Notes: a model not told the origin generated them from the letters alone. A DNA stretch of 64,000 bases from Rhytidiadelphus loreus (GCA_947034895.1 OX344764.1:38070935-38134934), one strand, 5' to 3'; positions 25,311 to 37,024 are shown, counted from the stretch's first letter. Translations and numbers: made by a program.

Positions 25311-26572
25311 GGTTTCCAAGGGCCCACTCCCCCCCTCGACGAGTAACCTCATCCATCCGGATTTTCATCCAAATTTGAGATTTTCATCTAATTTTGGGTT
25401 TTACGCTGGTCCTAACCTCTAACTTTTGGAGTTTAGCTCGGAATTGCAAATGGATTGCGCCAATGGCTTCAAAATGACATTTTTAGCCTAAAGGATCCCT
25501 ACCCCCTATTTCTATCACAAAAAACCCATCGGAAACTAGTGCCAACCAGAGTCAATTAAAAGGTTAAAAACCTAACTCTTGGGGTTTACCTCTTTTGGCT
25601 TGGGTAACTAGCTAGGGTTGTTGGGGAGGCTCTAGGGAGTAAGAAAAGGCTCCTTGATGTCTTCGTTCCGACTTCGTACGCTCCCGGGATGCCGGTCAAC
25701 CCCGCAAAGATCTTGCCGTAAATATTAATTGGGGGGATGTTGTCAATTTCGGCTACTTCCCGCTATTGGAACTCCATGAATTTTGTCGGGGCGCATTATT
25801 AACATAAAAGATGCTAGTCTAATTTTTAGTGAGATTTTACCGCGGCCTGGGTATTTTCTATGAATTTCCCAACGTGGCCTTTGGCGGTTGACCGCTCAGA
25901 AAAAGATCCTTTGGAGATCAGAGAAAACCGAGACTTTTGGGGGGACCTCTCATGGAGTCCCCCAAGCCACGTGCCAAGTCTTGGGCTATTCTGGCACACA
26001 ATTGGTGGCGAGGTGAAAACTGACTTCGGTTGAATCACTGGCAGTCAGGGAATCTTTCACATGTGAGGGAATCTTGGCGAACGGGTTTTGCCATGGATGT
26101 CCCGACATGTTCCAGATCCGAGAACACTATCCGGCGGCTATGGATTCCTCCATGCGGCCTGTCTTGGGACAAGTAACACCTGCAAGCTAACAATTTGGAT
26201 TTCTAATGTTTCGTCGGTGGAATGGGGAAACTAGAACCTATCTTTGGAGATTTACGTGGGGACCCCCCTAATTCTCCTAAGACTAATTTAGCCTATCATG
26301 GTCACATGCACTAGGTTTTGGGCTATTTTGGGTAAGTTCCCAGTAGCCCTATTGTTTCCCACTAATTACGGGTTCTAACCTATATACAAGTGGGTTTTAT
26401 GGGTAATCTATGGATAAAAGGCTATTTATGACCAAATGCTATACTGGTACGTGACATACCTATTTTGGTTCTACACTCTTTTTTGGGCTTTTTGTACTAC
26501 TTTATGCCTTAATTTGTAATAAACTAAAAAAAAAAAAACAATGAGTCCCAAGTGACGAATTTGGGGCTCACA

Positions 26573-27003
26573 ACCCCTAAGGCTCTAATGACCAATTTGG
26601 GCGGGATGCACTTCAAGATCCCTCCCCCGTCCGCTTAGGCGGACCTCGCCGTCCTCCGTTCCCACGCAGCCGTCCGCCCGTCAGAGCCGCCGTTCGCCTG
26701 TCGGGCCCCCCGTCCGCCTGCTGATCCCCATCCGCGTGCTGCAGGCCGCCGTCCGCGATTTCGACGCTGCCGTCCGCGTCGCGGAGTCGGCGTCCGCCTG
26801 GGTGGTCAGTTCTGGCCGTCCGATGAAGCGGACTGCCGATCCGTCCGTTTGATCGGACGGCTGAAGCGAGACAGACCGTTGGCTGTCCGCTTTGGGGTCC
26901 GTCCGCTCGTGTGGACTTCGAGACCGTCCGTCTCATATAAGGGGGCGCGGACAGCCCGTCCGCTCTCACTTTTGCCTTCCCTCTTTTGCTTTGCAAGAGA
27001 GAG
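26573..27003 (+). promoter_or_regulatory. GGACGG/CCGTCC island and TATA box, promoter of the kinase-like gene
   Basis: The island runs from about 26625 to 26965, rich in CCGTCC, GCGGAC and CpG. ATATAAGG lies at 26935-26942, followed by a pyrimidine-rich leader. Removing LTR E, which sits between 27003 and 32403, puts this TATA box about 230 bp upstream of the kinase ATG at 32570. Confidence 0.6.
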
Positions 27004-29924
27004 TGTGAGTGTTTCTAACTCCACCCTTGAGTCAGAAAGTTGCACACAGGTTCTAGCGACATAAGTTAATGGTTTAATTGGGTGAATGGTAAACTCAGTG
27101 TTCTTTGGCCTTCCAAGCAATGGACACTTTGTTATGTTGATTTTTACCTACTTTAAGTACTTCAAAACACTCTAATAGTTAAGAAATAAAGGTTGTTGAG
27201 AGTTAGTTAATCGTGATTTAACTTTCAGCTAAACTAAAATTCTACCTAAACTAAATCAAAGAATACAATTTGCCATTTCCAAAATGGTAAAGCAAGTTGG
27301 ATTCTGATATACCTAATGAAAGTTATGTGTGGATGAAATTCGTACCTAATTCTATCCTAAAAACTTCATCCGTCAACTAAAAATAGCAAAATAATGTAAA
27401 TAAATTTAAATTTCAGGGTTGAAAGGTTAATTAAATTAATCTAATGGAATTTTTAGAGAAAACCTAGTTTTGACCTATTTTAGGACTTTTCATCCAAAAT
27501 TAGGTCAAATCTTCATCCACCCTTTTATCCTTCCAAATTAAAGTAATTTAAAAAGTAAAGGGTGTATTTAGAATCTTCAAAAGATTCTCTAAAAGATTAT
27601 GGTTTCAAAAGATTCCCTAGTCGTACCTTGAGAATATTCCTAATTGTTCTTTAATTAATCCTAATTCTAAGTTATTATTCTAAATTTAGTGATTTTTTAT
27701 GGTTTTATGGTTTTTATGAGTAAAGTGATTAATTAACTTCTTGTTAAGATAAAAAGTAAGAATTTAGAACTTTTAGGTGAAAACTTTTAAATGGATGAAA
27801 ATTCCCCTTGGTTGGATGGAATTCCTTCCTTTAAGAATTTTCAAGAGAATAAGTAGATAAATTAGGTTTTGACTTTCCCTAATTATTCTAATATTCCCTA
27901 AGTTCATAAATTAAATTAGATTCCTTTTGAGATTCTTTTGGATGAGATTACTATTTCGTTTTCCAAATTAATTCAAAGTTAATCTAATTATTACTTTTTA
28001 CGATTTTAGATAAATTTTCAACAATTTAAATTCTACTAGCTATTGGATTCTCAATGGTTAATTTTGTTAGTTTTAATTTTCTAATCTAGATTTTAAAAGA
28101 ATGAAAGCAAAAGAAAAGACAAAAGATAAAATTTGAAATCATACCTTGGTGTCGAGAATGTCGATCGTCCCATTGTCGCAAAACACCATCATAATCGTCT
28201 CCTCGAAATTCTCCATTGTCTTTCATGAATGTGGAAGAAATCTTAGTATTCTTGTTTTTAAACCTATCTAAAAAGTCCAAATTTGTTAGTTTTGGCAATT
28301 TTAAAACTAATCCTTTGATTTTAGGAATTTAAATTAAATGATAAATTTAATTCATATTTCCTAAGTTTTCAATGAATAGTAGTTTTATTCGATTGTCAAT
28401 TTTTTAATAGTTGTTTTGTTAAATATTCCAAGATATTAGTTGTTGTTTGTTTTTATTGTTTTGGCTTATTAGGCCTAATAAAACAAATCCCCCAACTACA
28501 AACAAACAACTAATTTGGATTTGGAATCCTAATTAATAACTAAAACCAAATGGATGAATAGTATCCTAATAAAATAATCAAAAACAATCAAAAACAAATC
28601 TATCGATGAATAGTAGAAAGAATAAATTGAATAAACAAACCAAAACAATTAGCCCAATGAATAGTTAGATTCTCACCTTAATAGTTGTTTAATTGTTGAA
28701 TTCCTTCACGTGTCGAATTCTTCCTTCTTATTCTCCTCCTTCTTCCAATTGTTGGTTTATTGTTGTTGTTGTTGAATTCTTGGCTATGGCATTTGAAAGA
28801 ATTTGAGAGATCCAAGAGACGAGATGAATGGTTAGTTCTACACTCTTAGTGTTCAATTTTCCCCAAAACACCAAAATGTTGAGCGTGGCAACAACCGCCT
28901 ATGCTTGTAGATTATTTTGATTTTTTCTTCTTCAAATGTTCCAGTCAGATTGTGGATGAACAAAACACTTACTGAAATTATGTTGGACTTGGTTCGTAAT
29001 GGTTTTGAGCTTCTGGTTCAATGTTCTGTTGGACCTCCTGGTTCCAATGGTGTTTCAACTGTCTGCTTCCTTGTGCTGATCCTCCGTCTTCAAGCTAATA
29101 CCCGCCTTCGGTGGTTGATACCCGGCCTGCCTCGTCAATCGATACCCGGCCTGCCCGTTAGTCTCCACCTCGCAGCCAGTCCGTCGTCCAGCAGTCTTGT
29201 CGGGTCGTTGACCTTACAGGCAGTCCGTCGCACAGCAAGCAGTCCCGTCCCCCCGCCGGTCCACCAATCAGAGGGAGCCACGTGTCGAGGCGCAATTGGC
29301 CTTCAATCCGACTCTTCTCCTTGTTCCCCCAGTTCCTTGTTCCACAGCTCGTGACTGCTTGTCGTTGGACTGGTCCAACTCTCTTTTCCCGTGGAGACTG
29401 GATGGTTAAACAAGCCAAACAAACAAGGAAACAAAACTGAACTTTGCGGTTAAGCTCATTTACTGAAGTTTAAACTTACTTGTTGGAATGCTAATTTCCA
29501 ATTCTGAAAACTAGGCACTCAATACTAAATTCAAGAGGAAAATAGTCTTTTCTTTTTGAAACTGACAAAACAAAACAAAGATGATTAGTTTTGATAAAGG
29601 ACTGACACAACCATTTTACATGAAACAAAGCAATAAGTAATGAATTTAAAAGTGAAATAGTAACAAGTGGCGTTTTTGGAAACAAAATACCTCCACCACG
29701 TGCGCCACGCAAGAGAATTAAAACAATGGGAATTTGGACTTTAAATGCAATTCACAAAAGAATCATTTTTCGCATATTCTTGTTTTTTAAAGTCAAAATT
29801 TCGCCGTACGAGATAATTCTATGTTTCCAAGGGCAAATCTTTAAAAGTCAAAGCTCCGCCGTGCAGGGGCTACCCTAGGCAACACCAAAGATTTACAAAA
29901 TTAACTGTCAAATCAAAGTTTCAA

Positions 29925-30320
29925 GTACCCGTTTCCAGGTTTCAAAATCAAAGCTCCGCCGTGTGGGAGCAACCCCAGGAATTAACAGTCAAATCAAAGT
30001 TTCAAATACCCGTTTCTAGGTTTCAAAGTCAAGCTCCGCCGTGTGGGAGCAACCCCAGGAATTAACCGACAACTTTAAATCTCAAGTACCCGTTTCCAGG
30101 TTTCAAAGTCAAAGCTCCGCCGTGCGGGAGCAACCCCAGGAATAACCAGTATCCAAGGATCCAAACTAGTATTTTGAAACTTAATTCTTAAAGGAGGTAC
30201 ACATGACAGTGTTTAACTGAACATTAAAAACTAATTTCCAAAATTCAAGGCAAAGTTTTAGTTTAATCACTAAAGGAGGTACACATGACAGTGTTTAACC
30301 GAACATTAGCAACTATTCAA
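29925..30320 (-). repeat. Two tandem repeats of about 80 bp in LTR E
   Basis: Three copies start near 29929, 30009 and 30088 (CCCGTTTCCAGGTTTC then CAAAGCTCCGCCGTG). Next to them are two copies with AAAGGAGGTACACATGACAG near 30192 and 30272. The first contains the motif conserved across all four LTRs. Confidence 0.8.
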
Positions 30321-30832
30321 ACCAAACACCCGTTATACAACGAGTTTTGGCACGTGATGATTCTTAAAACCTTTTGGCAAAGTCCAGCCTTGCCGCTTTA
30401 AAGTTTTAAGTTCACAGACTAGTATCAATTCACACAAATAGTTGGTTAGTATCCAAAAGAACAATAAAATCAAAGTAGAGTTTGGGCACTACTCCCACAA
30501 CTCCCAAAATATCAAAGTTTTGGGGCTTGAAGCCTCCAAATTCAAGAAATAAGTTAGTTAACACAAACAATACTAGAGTTAGGGGATTTCTTCCACCTAA
30601 ACTCTTGAAAAGCGAAGTTTTGGGGCTTAAAGCCTCCAAATTCAAACAAGAAAAGAAAACAAAGCTTTGAAGGGGCCCTCCGGACCTTCAAAGTACAAGA
30701 GAATAGAAGAAAATAGAAGAAAAGAGCCAAAATTTGGCTTAAAAAGTGCTCCGACAAGTGTCGGTAGCACGACAAGAGCAACAACAAGAATGAAACAAAG
30801 AATGAGGGCCACGAACAACCTCGAGGAAGGGC

Positions 30833-30840
30833 CTTATATA
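30833..30840 (-). promoter_or_regulatory. TATA box of LTR E
   Basis: TATATAAG on the minus strand lies just downstream of a C/G homopolymer run, 1.56 kb from the LTR start. Its position corresponds to the TATA boxes of the other three LTRs. Confidence 0.65.
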
Positions 30841-32569
30841 CTTGCTCCCGCCCCCCCCCGGTAAGTTGTTCGTAAATTATCTTTTACTTTCAATCTAGAT
30901 ATTTTGCTAAACTACCTAAACGTATTTTCAAAATAATCTTTGTTTAATGGGAAGGAAGGTTCTCAAGTGAGTTCCTTCTAGGCCCTAAATGGCCTTAGAA
31001 TCTTTTCCCAAATCAAATATTTGATTTTCCCAAAGATATTTTGAAAACCTACCTAATTAACCAAGATATTTTCTGTTTTAATCTAGGGTTAGTTCTAAAT
31101 TGTCTTTCTTTAGTCCAAAAGATGGCTTCTTACGCAAGACAAGTATCTTGGGCAAATCCAATCTTCGATTTTACAAGAGATATTTGCAAAATCAACCCAG
31201 ATTAATCAAAAATTACCTTTTAAAAGTCAAACTAAGGGCTGACCCTCTCTATCTTTTGAGGGACAACTCGAAACTGAAAACAAACTGCGCCATCGCGTTC
31301 AGAAGACCCCAATTAGCCTCAAGGACCCCTTACCCCTACCTCTCCAGCCGTTTTAAATCGCAAATTTGAGTCACGGTAACTCAGAACAAAAGTTAAAAAG
31401 CTAACTTTTGAAGTTTGCGTATTTTGATGAAACTGTCGGTCCTGAGTGGTTTAGAATATTCGTGGGAGTAGGAATTGACCCTTGAAACGCTCCGTTCGGA
31501 CACCGCTAGCTCCTGGTTTGCCGGTCAACCCGCCGCCAAGTTGTAAATTCTTGTAAAATTCGCTGTCGGTTCTAATTTTGGTAGTTGGGAATGTCGGAAT
31601 GTCTTCAAACTTGACAGGGCTCTTTATTGGCACACAAAACACTATCCTAATTTTTAGTGAAATTTTACCGCAACATTGGTAATTTCTAGGAATTTACGAA
31701 TGCAGTTTTAAGCGGTTGACTTTCCATGGAGTCATCGTGGAGTTTTGTAAAATCCCGAAACTTTTGGGCAATCTTCTACAAGATGTCCATCAACTAAGGG
31801 CAAAACCAAATCTCCAATAAGAATGCTATTTTTAGCAATTCTTTAATAATTTCCACCCAGGGGGGAAATTATTCTTGATACTGGGGGAATCTTGGATGAT
31901 CGGGCTTCTATTTGACCTCCTGGCATGCTTTGACCTAGAAAAGCACCTCTCTGTATGTTCCAATCATCATTTCCTCCATCTTGGTCTGCGAATGAATGTA
32001 TTTCTCAAAATTACCTGCAAACAATAAATCTAACTTTTTCGAGTTGGATTTGGACTGACTCGGATTAGACTCTAACTTTTAACCAGTTTGTTACATGTAT
32101 ACTTATAGCTGTTGTATTACATGAACAAGACACTAGGACTGGTTAACTCTCAAATTCTCACATCGCTCGGAATTACTGACTTAACTACTTATTTATACTA
32201 ATAAGACCTAAAATTAGTGAAAATGTAACGTCTTACGTGTTTCACGCATTTAAGGCCATGACACACCCCTTTGGTAGGGACTTCTACCAAAACCCACAAT
32301 AATTGTATTTTTATATATTTTTTTCCTATTTTTCACTCAAAAATTAACTAAAAATCGCGAAAAATAAGTTCAGAGTTCCAAGTGCCAACTTGAGGGCTCA
32401 CAGAGAGCGGAGAGCTTGGTGGTTTATCCTCCATTGGCTCCTTTCGTAGGGAAGGTAGGAGTTGGGTTTTGGCGGCCTATATTTTGCCTGTTTTTTCTAG
32501 TTTATGTGTACTTGGTGCACTTTAATTTTTTATGAATTAAATTGGGACTAAAAATTCATACTTTTTACG

Positions 32570-34054
32570 ATGCCGAGACCGAAGAGAGCGACGAAGGGGA
32601 AGAATGTGGTGCCTGATATTGACTCAGCACGTGAACTTCCTTCCAATGCTTGCAAAGCATTCTTGATTGAATACATTGTGAAGTTTTATGAGGCGGAAAC
32701 TACTGTGTCTCTTGACACTAAATATGTGAGATACCAAGAGGAATGTGTAGACAAATTCAAGATGGATATGACACAGAAGTTCACGGATGCTCTAAACGTT
32801 CCAGAATGGATTCATGAAATGGAGAAGAAGGGCTTCCAACAATTTCTAAAGAACAGGGTGCAAGACGCATTGTGGAATGCGAAGGTGATCCTAGAAAAAT
32901 ACGGTAGGGAACACTGTGCAAGTGATGAAAGCTTTGAACAAGTCATTTTCAAAGCTGACTTGTTTGTTCGTCGTTGCGCTCCGTTTGCAAAGAGACGGAA
33001 TTGGCGAGGGTCATTGGGTTGGTGGACTTCGAATGAGGGAGATGTAGAATTGCAATGTGGATGACAGCATCTCATAGCACTACCAAACACAACAAGGGTG
33101 ATTCTACAAGATGACAAAATCTTGAAGGGCGGATACGCAACAATTCGCAGGGTTCGAATTGAAGGATGTCATGAGATTCCGTCATTTTGGGAATTTGCTG
33201 CAAAGATATCTCATCAACAACGGATTCGTCCTCAACTTGCGAAGTTGGAGCACCAAAACGAATCAATGGCAGTGAGGATTCCACATGACGGAGTTATTCG
33301 GTTTGCCGCTGTCCATGCAACAAACAATGAAGGGTATGCATATTGGTGGAATGGTGGTACATTGCGGCAAATGTTGATCCTCGATAATGATTATCCAGAT
33401 AACATTGCCATTCAATTGTCTTATTCACGACCAACGCCCGAAGAGGTGATTCAAGCTTTCCGTCTTGGTCGATGGAGAAAGAAGCGCACCGAGTTGGCAT
33501 GGGCATTGGTGCATATCATGAATGCGGTCCACAATGCGGGTCATCTACACAATGATATTTCTCCCGACAATATCATGTTTCACTTTCCTGAGGATGAATC
33601 ACATGTTTACATTGGAGTTTGCGATTGGGGCATGTCTACGGTTCGTACTGAACCAATGAAGTCTTTGTATACGTTCACATCCGCGGTAGATCAGGATGCA
33701 GCTTTGAACCGAAGGTGGTGGGTGGACCCTTCAATTGCATACGTGCACCGCAAAGATGCGGATGTGGAAATGATTCCAACTTTGTCACGTAAATCGGAGG
33801 AATATGCCGTTGGTTGAATAGCTCAACGGATCAACAAACTATGCATGTCAGAGGCCTACACATCGCTTCATCGTGAAAATGAAGGACATACGAGGTTTAG
33901 CCACCACAATTTGGCAAGGGTATTTCACCTCTACTTAGATCGCCTTTGCAATCCAATGATTGCGGAGCGCGGAAGTTTTTCCGAAATCATCCAACGATTT
34001 ACTAATTCTTACAATTGGCCTATTCCAGATGACCACTTCCGTCACTCATATTAG
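32570..34054 (+). pseudogene. Protein-kinase-like gene (cargo of F), two in-frame stops
   Basis: A single-exon frame of about 494 codons starts at ATG 32570 with basic MPRPKRATKGK. The N-terminal 170 residues are unrecognised. The kinase-like fold follows: glycine-loop-like KGGYATIRRVRI (near 33128), FAAKIS as a possible VAIK lysine, a catalytic-loop-like HNDISPDN (33548-33571) and DWG in place of DFG (33623-33631). The catalytic Asp and Asn are kept, while the HRD Arg is replaced by Asn. Stops are TGA at 33062-33064 and 33815-33817; the frame is otherwise open to TAG at 34052. It was probably a divergent serine/threonine-type kinase. The 5' leader is split by LTR E. Activity and targets are unknown. 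Confidence 0.78.
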
Positions 34055-35050
34055 TATATGAGTGTGCTACATAGTACTATAGATTATAGAAGTAATCGAT
34101 AAATGTATCAGTGAGGATGTACGTTACTATGTGTGCTAACTATAGACTATATATGCACCATCAATGTATGCCAATATATGTGAAATTGGCTTTCCGTTTT
34201 GAACATTTTGTATTTTTCGGAACACAAACTATTTATATACAAAACATCTTTTTCGGGTGGATGAGAAATGTAGACTTGGAGTTCTTCTTCTTGATGGATC
34301 ATTGATGTTGGATTGTTGGGTACCTAGCCACCTAGGTTGGCAAGGTGGTGTGCTAAATTGTATGATCTATTATGTAAATGTACATGGCACATGCAAGAGA
34401 ATCCCTCGTTAAATCATTGGGGGGCAACAAAGTAACAACACCATTTGTATTGAAATAATACAATTATACAATATGTTATTTTGCAAAGTTGATTTTGTTT
34501 AGGAGAAGCTTAAGTGCTGAACTCCTTGAATCAATTTTCTGTTCATTATTCTAGAACCCTAAATGAAATTAAAAATCCAAAGCATAATTGGGTTATGGTC
34601 CTGTAAATTAAACCAAAATTGCAGATTTTAATTTGTAAAAAATTCTTTACTCAAATTTTGTCTGAGATTAAAGGCGTTCTCAATTTCAAATGCAGTGCTT
34701 AGAATGCCATATCTTTCAATCCATGCGGTCAAAAATTTTGAAATTTTTGCGCCATGCTCTCAAATAAGTTATGTACAACATACTTTATTTAAATTCCCCC
34801 AAAAAATTGATGTTTATGTTTTTCTACGGTATATAAAGTAGAAGTGGTCCGAACAAATCCATTTTTCTAAAAACATCCATAGGGCTTTAGGGCTTAATTA
34901 CAATATATTTTATTCATAATTTACAAATAGGAAAATACTATTTGTTAAGAGCCAACATCTTTGTATCGTGCTTGTCACTTTCTATATTATGTGGCAAGAG
35001 ATTACAAATTTACAATCACTTGATTGTATTGTGAGACAACAACTACAATC
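34055..35050. other. AT-rich 3' spacer between convergent kinase and UIM genes
   Basis: No open frame of note and no repeat structure that I can see. It serves as the shared 3' region of the two convergent genes. Confidence 0.6.
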
Positions 35051-36181
35051 TTACAAATGTCCAATAGTCCAATCTACTTCACTCAGATTCTGATTCGGTG
35101 TCATCTTTTTGGCTTGGGCCTGTACCAGTAGACCTATAAACATTGAAAAATGGTCCTCCGCCATAGTAGTCGTCTCCATATCTGTTTTGCCCACTTGCTT
35201 ACAGTCCATAATTTCCTTGGTATGGACCTCCAAAAGTTGGAGGAGGAATTGAATCATTGTGAGTAGATGCTCCTTGAGTTGAACCGCCATAAGAAGGGCC
35301 TCCTTGAGGTTCATGAGAACCACCTCCAGTAGACGTAAAGTTGTATTGAGAGCCTCCCTGGTTACCTTCAAAATGATGCGTGGTTCCGTGGCTTGTCCTT
35401 GAGCTGTGATACCCCCTTGAGGGTCATTATCGTAGTGTGAAATACTTCGCGTATCTTGCGAGCCATATACACCACGATCGGGTTTGTACACCCCATGATG
35501 GCCATATTGTCGACCACGGTCCTCTAGGCTTCTTTGCATTGCCTCTCGCATTCCTTGTTGGTATTGAATGTCCTCCCGATCGACTGTACGCTTGTACCTC
35601 TCTTCCATCCTCGCGGGTGTTGGAGTGTCTTTCTCATCATCATCACTTGACCATTCATCTTCTGCATCCGGCAATACAACCGGTGGAAATCCAAACTGGC
35701 CTCGATTAGACCACTCTGGCATGCAATCGCTCGGTCCAGTTCAACTGGTATAAAGTACCGCATCATTGCAATTCAAGTGGATAACATCTTTTCCGTAAAT
35801 TGTGCGCCAATCTACATCTTTGTGGAGTACAATCTCCGCCCAAACCATGCTCATGTTGGAATAGTTCATTAAATTCGGTTTGGAGTCCCGTATTTGAGCT
35901 GAACGTGTTACTTCCTCGTATCGATGAACAAAGTGTTTGCTTTGGCATGTGGAAATTTGTCCTTCCCAACGGCGAACTTGCACCTCTGCGCGTTCTCTTG
36001 ACCACATTTTGGAGAGGTGCGTCATTTTGATGTACTTCTTGCACGTTGTGCAGTCCTAAGATTTTTTGGATTCTTCTTCCCATCCCGGTTCAGCTATGCA
36101 CATTTGGTTTTCCCAATCATCCCAATTTATGTCTTGGGATTTGCCCTTCTTACTAGACTTCGATTTGTTATCGCGAGGCAT
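35051..36181 (-). pseudogene. Cys/His-domain protein with UIM-like motif (cargo of F), broken
   Basis: The start is ATG at 36181 with a Lys/Ser-rich leader. Residues about 45-145 match the N-terminal domain of the RING gene: TCKKYIKMTHLSKM, then a conserved His, NYSNMSMVWAEI and KDVDW. Further on, near 35520-35561, QQGMREAMQRSLED fits a ubiquitin-interacting motif (Ala, three residues, Ser, acidic cap). A Gly/Tyr/Ser-rich tail and an acidic end follow; the tail reads best in another frame, so a frameshift near 35390 is likely. Stops are TAG at 36056-36058 and TGA at 35741-35743, with the frame otherwise continuous from 36181 to about 35390. Function is unknown. The shared domain and the UIM suggest a link with the RING protein of the same element. 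Confidence 0.7.
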
Positions 36182-36348
36182 GGTAAGCTTGCTTAAATGA
36201 TTAATGATTCGCACTTACACTTGAAACAATTTAGGATTCGATCACAATCATTTGCACACCAAAACGGAAGAGGCGCACAGAGCCTTAGACATTAGATCAC
36301 CCACTCCGCAAGGGAAACGATTGTGGCAAAATAAGCCGTGCTCTCTGC

Positions 36349-36795
36349 TATTTATGCAATCGGACAGCATGAATCCACGTACGGGAGCATCGGACGGCAC
36401 ACAGGCGGACGGCAAGGTCGAGCGGTGGAAAATCGGCGTCCGTCACATCGCACGGTCACCGTCAAAAGCGGACGGGCCCCCGACGGGCGGATGACCATCC
36501 GGTCGCCAGTCCGCCCCTGTTCCGTCGAGCCGTCCGCTTCTACTCCATCGGGCTGTCCGCTCCTGCCTCGTCGGCTTGTCCGCTTCTGATCCATCGGGCC
36601 GTCCGCTCCTGTTCCGTCGGGCCGTCTGCTCTTGTTCCGTCCGGCCGCTTCTAATCCGACGGGTCGTCTGCTCCTGTTCCGTTGGAAGAATCGGCCATCC
36701 GCCCGTCCAGCGGTCGGACGCCATCTACTGCCAAATATGTCAAAAGACGTCCTGGGGTCAGCGTCCGCAGACTCTGGACGTCCGGACGCCCTGTC
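36349..36795 (-). promoter_or_regulatory. GGACGG/CCGTCC island and TATA box at the right end of F
   Basis: The island (about 36360-36795) is built of CCGTCCGCTCCTGTTCCGTC-type units. On the minus strand ATAAATA (36349-36355) lies at its gene-proximal edge, about 170 bp upstream of the ATG at 36181. The island also forms the right subterminal region of F, ending in GGACGTCCGGACG just before the terminus. Confidence 0.6.
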
Positions 36796-37024
36796 AACCC
36801 TAATGCCATCAGTACAGGTATGAAGCACCTAGCCGTTCGTTGTAGACATGTTGAGCAGCAATCCGACAAGGGGAAACTTTCTTCTTTTTGCCGGTTTAGG
36901 GTTTAGGGTTTTTTGTGTCATCAAGGGTTTAGTGTTTCAGAGATCTGGGTTGGAAATTGCGGGATTCACCTTCCTATGACACTTGCATTGTCCCTGTTGC
37001 ATACCCCGGCGTATTTTTTAATCA

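Larger units (their letters stand above)
22589..26572 (-). mobile_element. Long solo-LTR-like element C (minus strand)
   Basis: In its own orientation it begins TGTGAGCCCCAAATTCGTC (at 26572) and ends AAGCGCCCACA (at 22589). The flanks are ACCCC at 22584-22588 and ACCCC at 26573-26577, an exact 5-bp TSD. Length is 3984 bp. It is collinear with LTRs A and D: U3, TATA box, ACGGCGAAGCTTTG motif series, GC-rich minisatellite and AAATTAAATTAG tract. It has no coding region. Confidence 0.88.
27004..32402 (-). mobile_element. Long solo-LTR-like element E, diverged family (minus strand)
   Basis: In its own orientation it begins TGTGAGCCCTCAAGTTGGCA (at 32402) and ends AGAAACACTCACA (at 27004). The flanks are GAGAG at 26999-27003 and at 32403-32407. 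Length is 5399 bp. Its first 30 bp match the LTR A, C and D family at most positions. It shares the layout of U3, TATA box, GCCGT-AGCTTTG motif series, GC-rich tract, AT-rich region, and a tgCCTTCCAAGCAATGGA block near its 3' end (27107-27124). It has no coding region. It lies in the 5' leader of the kinase-like gene. Confidence 0.82.
12507..36802. mobile_element. Giant hAT-type element F with cargo genes, containing LTRs C and E
   Basis: The left end is CAGGGTTGACGAATT followed by ACGTCCGG. The right end on the minus strand is TAGGGTTGACAGGGCGTCCGG. The 8-bp target ATGCCATC is present exactly at 12499-12506 and 36803-36810. Length is 24,296 bp; removing LTRs C and E with one TSD copy each leaves about 14.9 kb. 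The first 57 bp closely match the left end of hAT B. Genes in order: BED/hAT transposase (minus), RING coiled-coil gene (minus), kinase-like gene (plus), UIM-like gene (minus). The transposase family, terminal CAGGG and 8-bp TSD all agree with hAT. All four genes carry stop codons, so this copy looks inactive. Confidence 0.88.
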
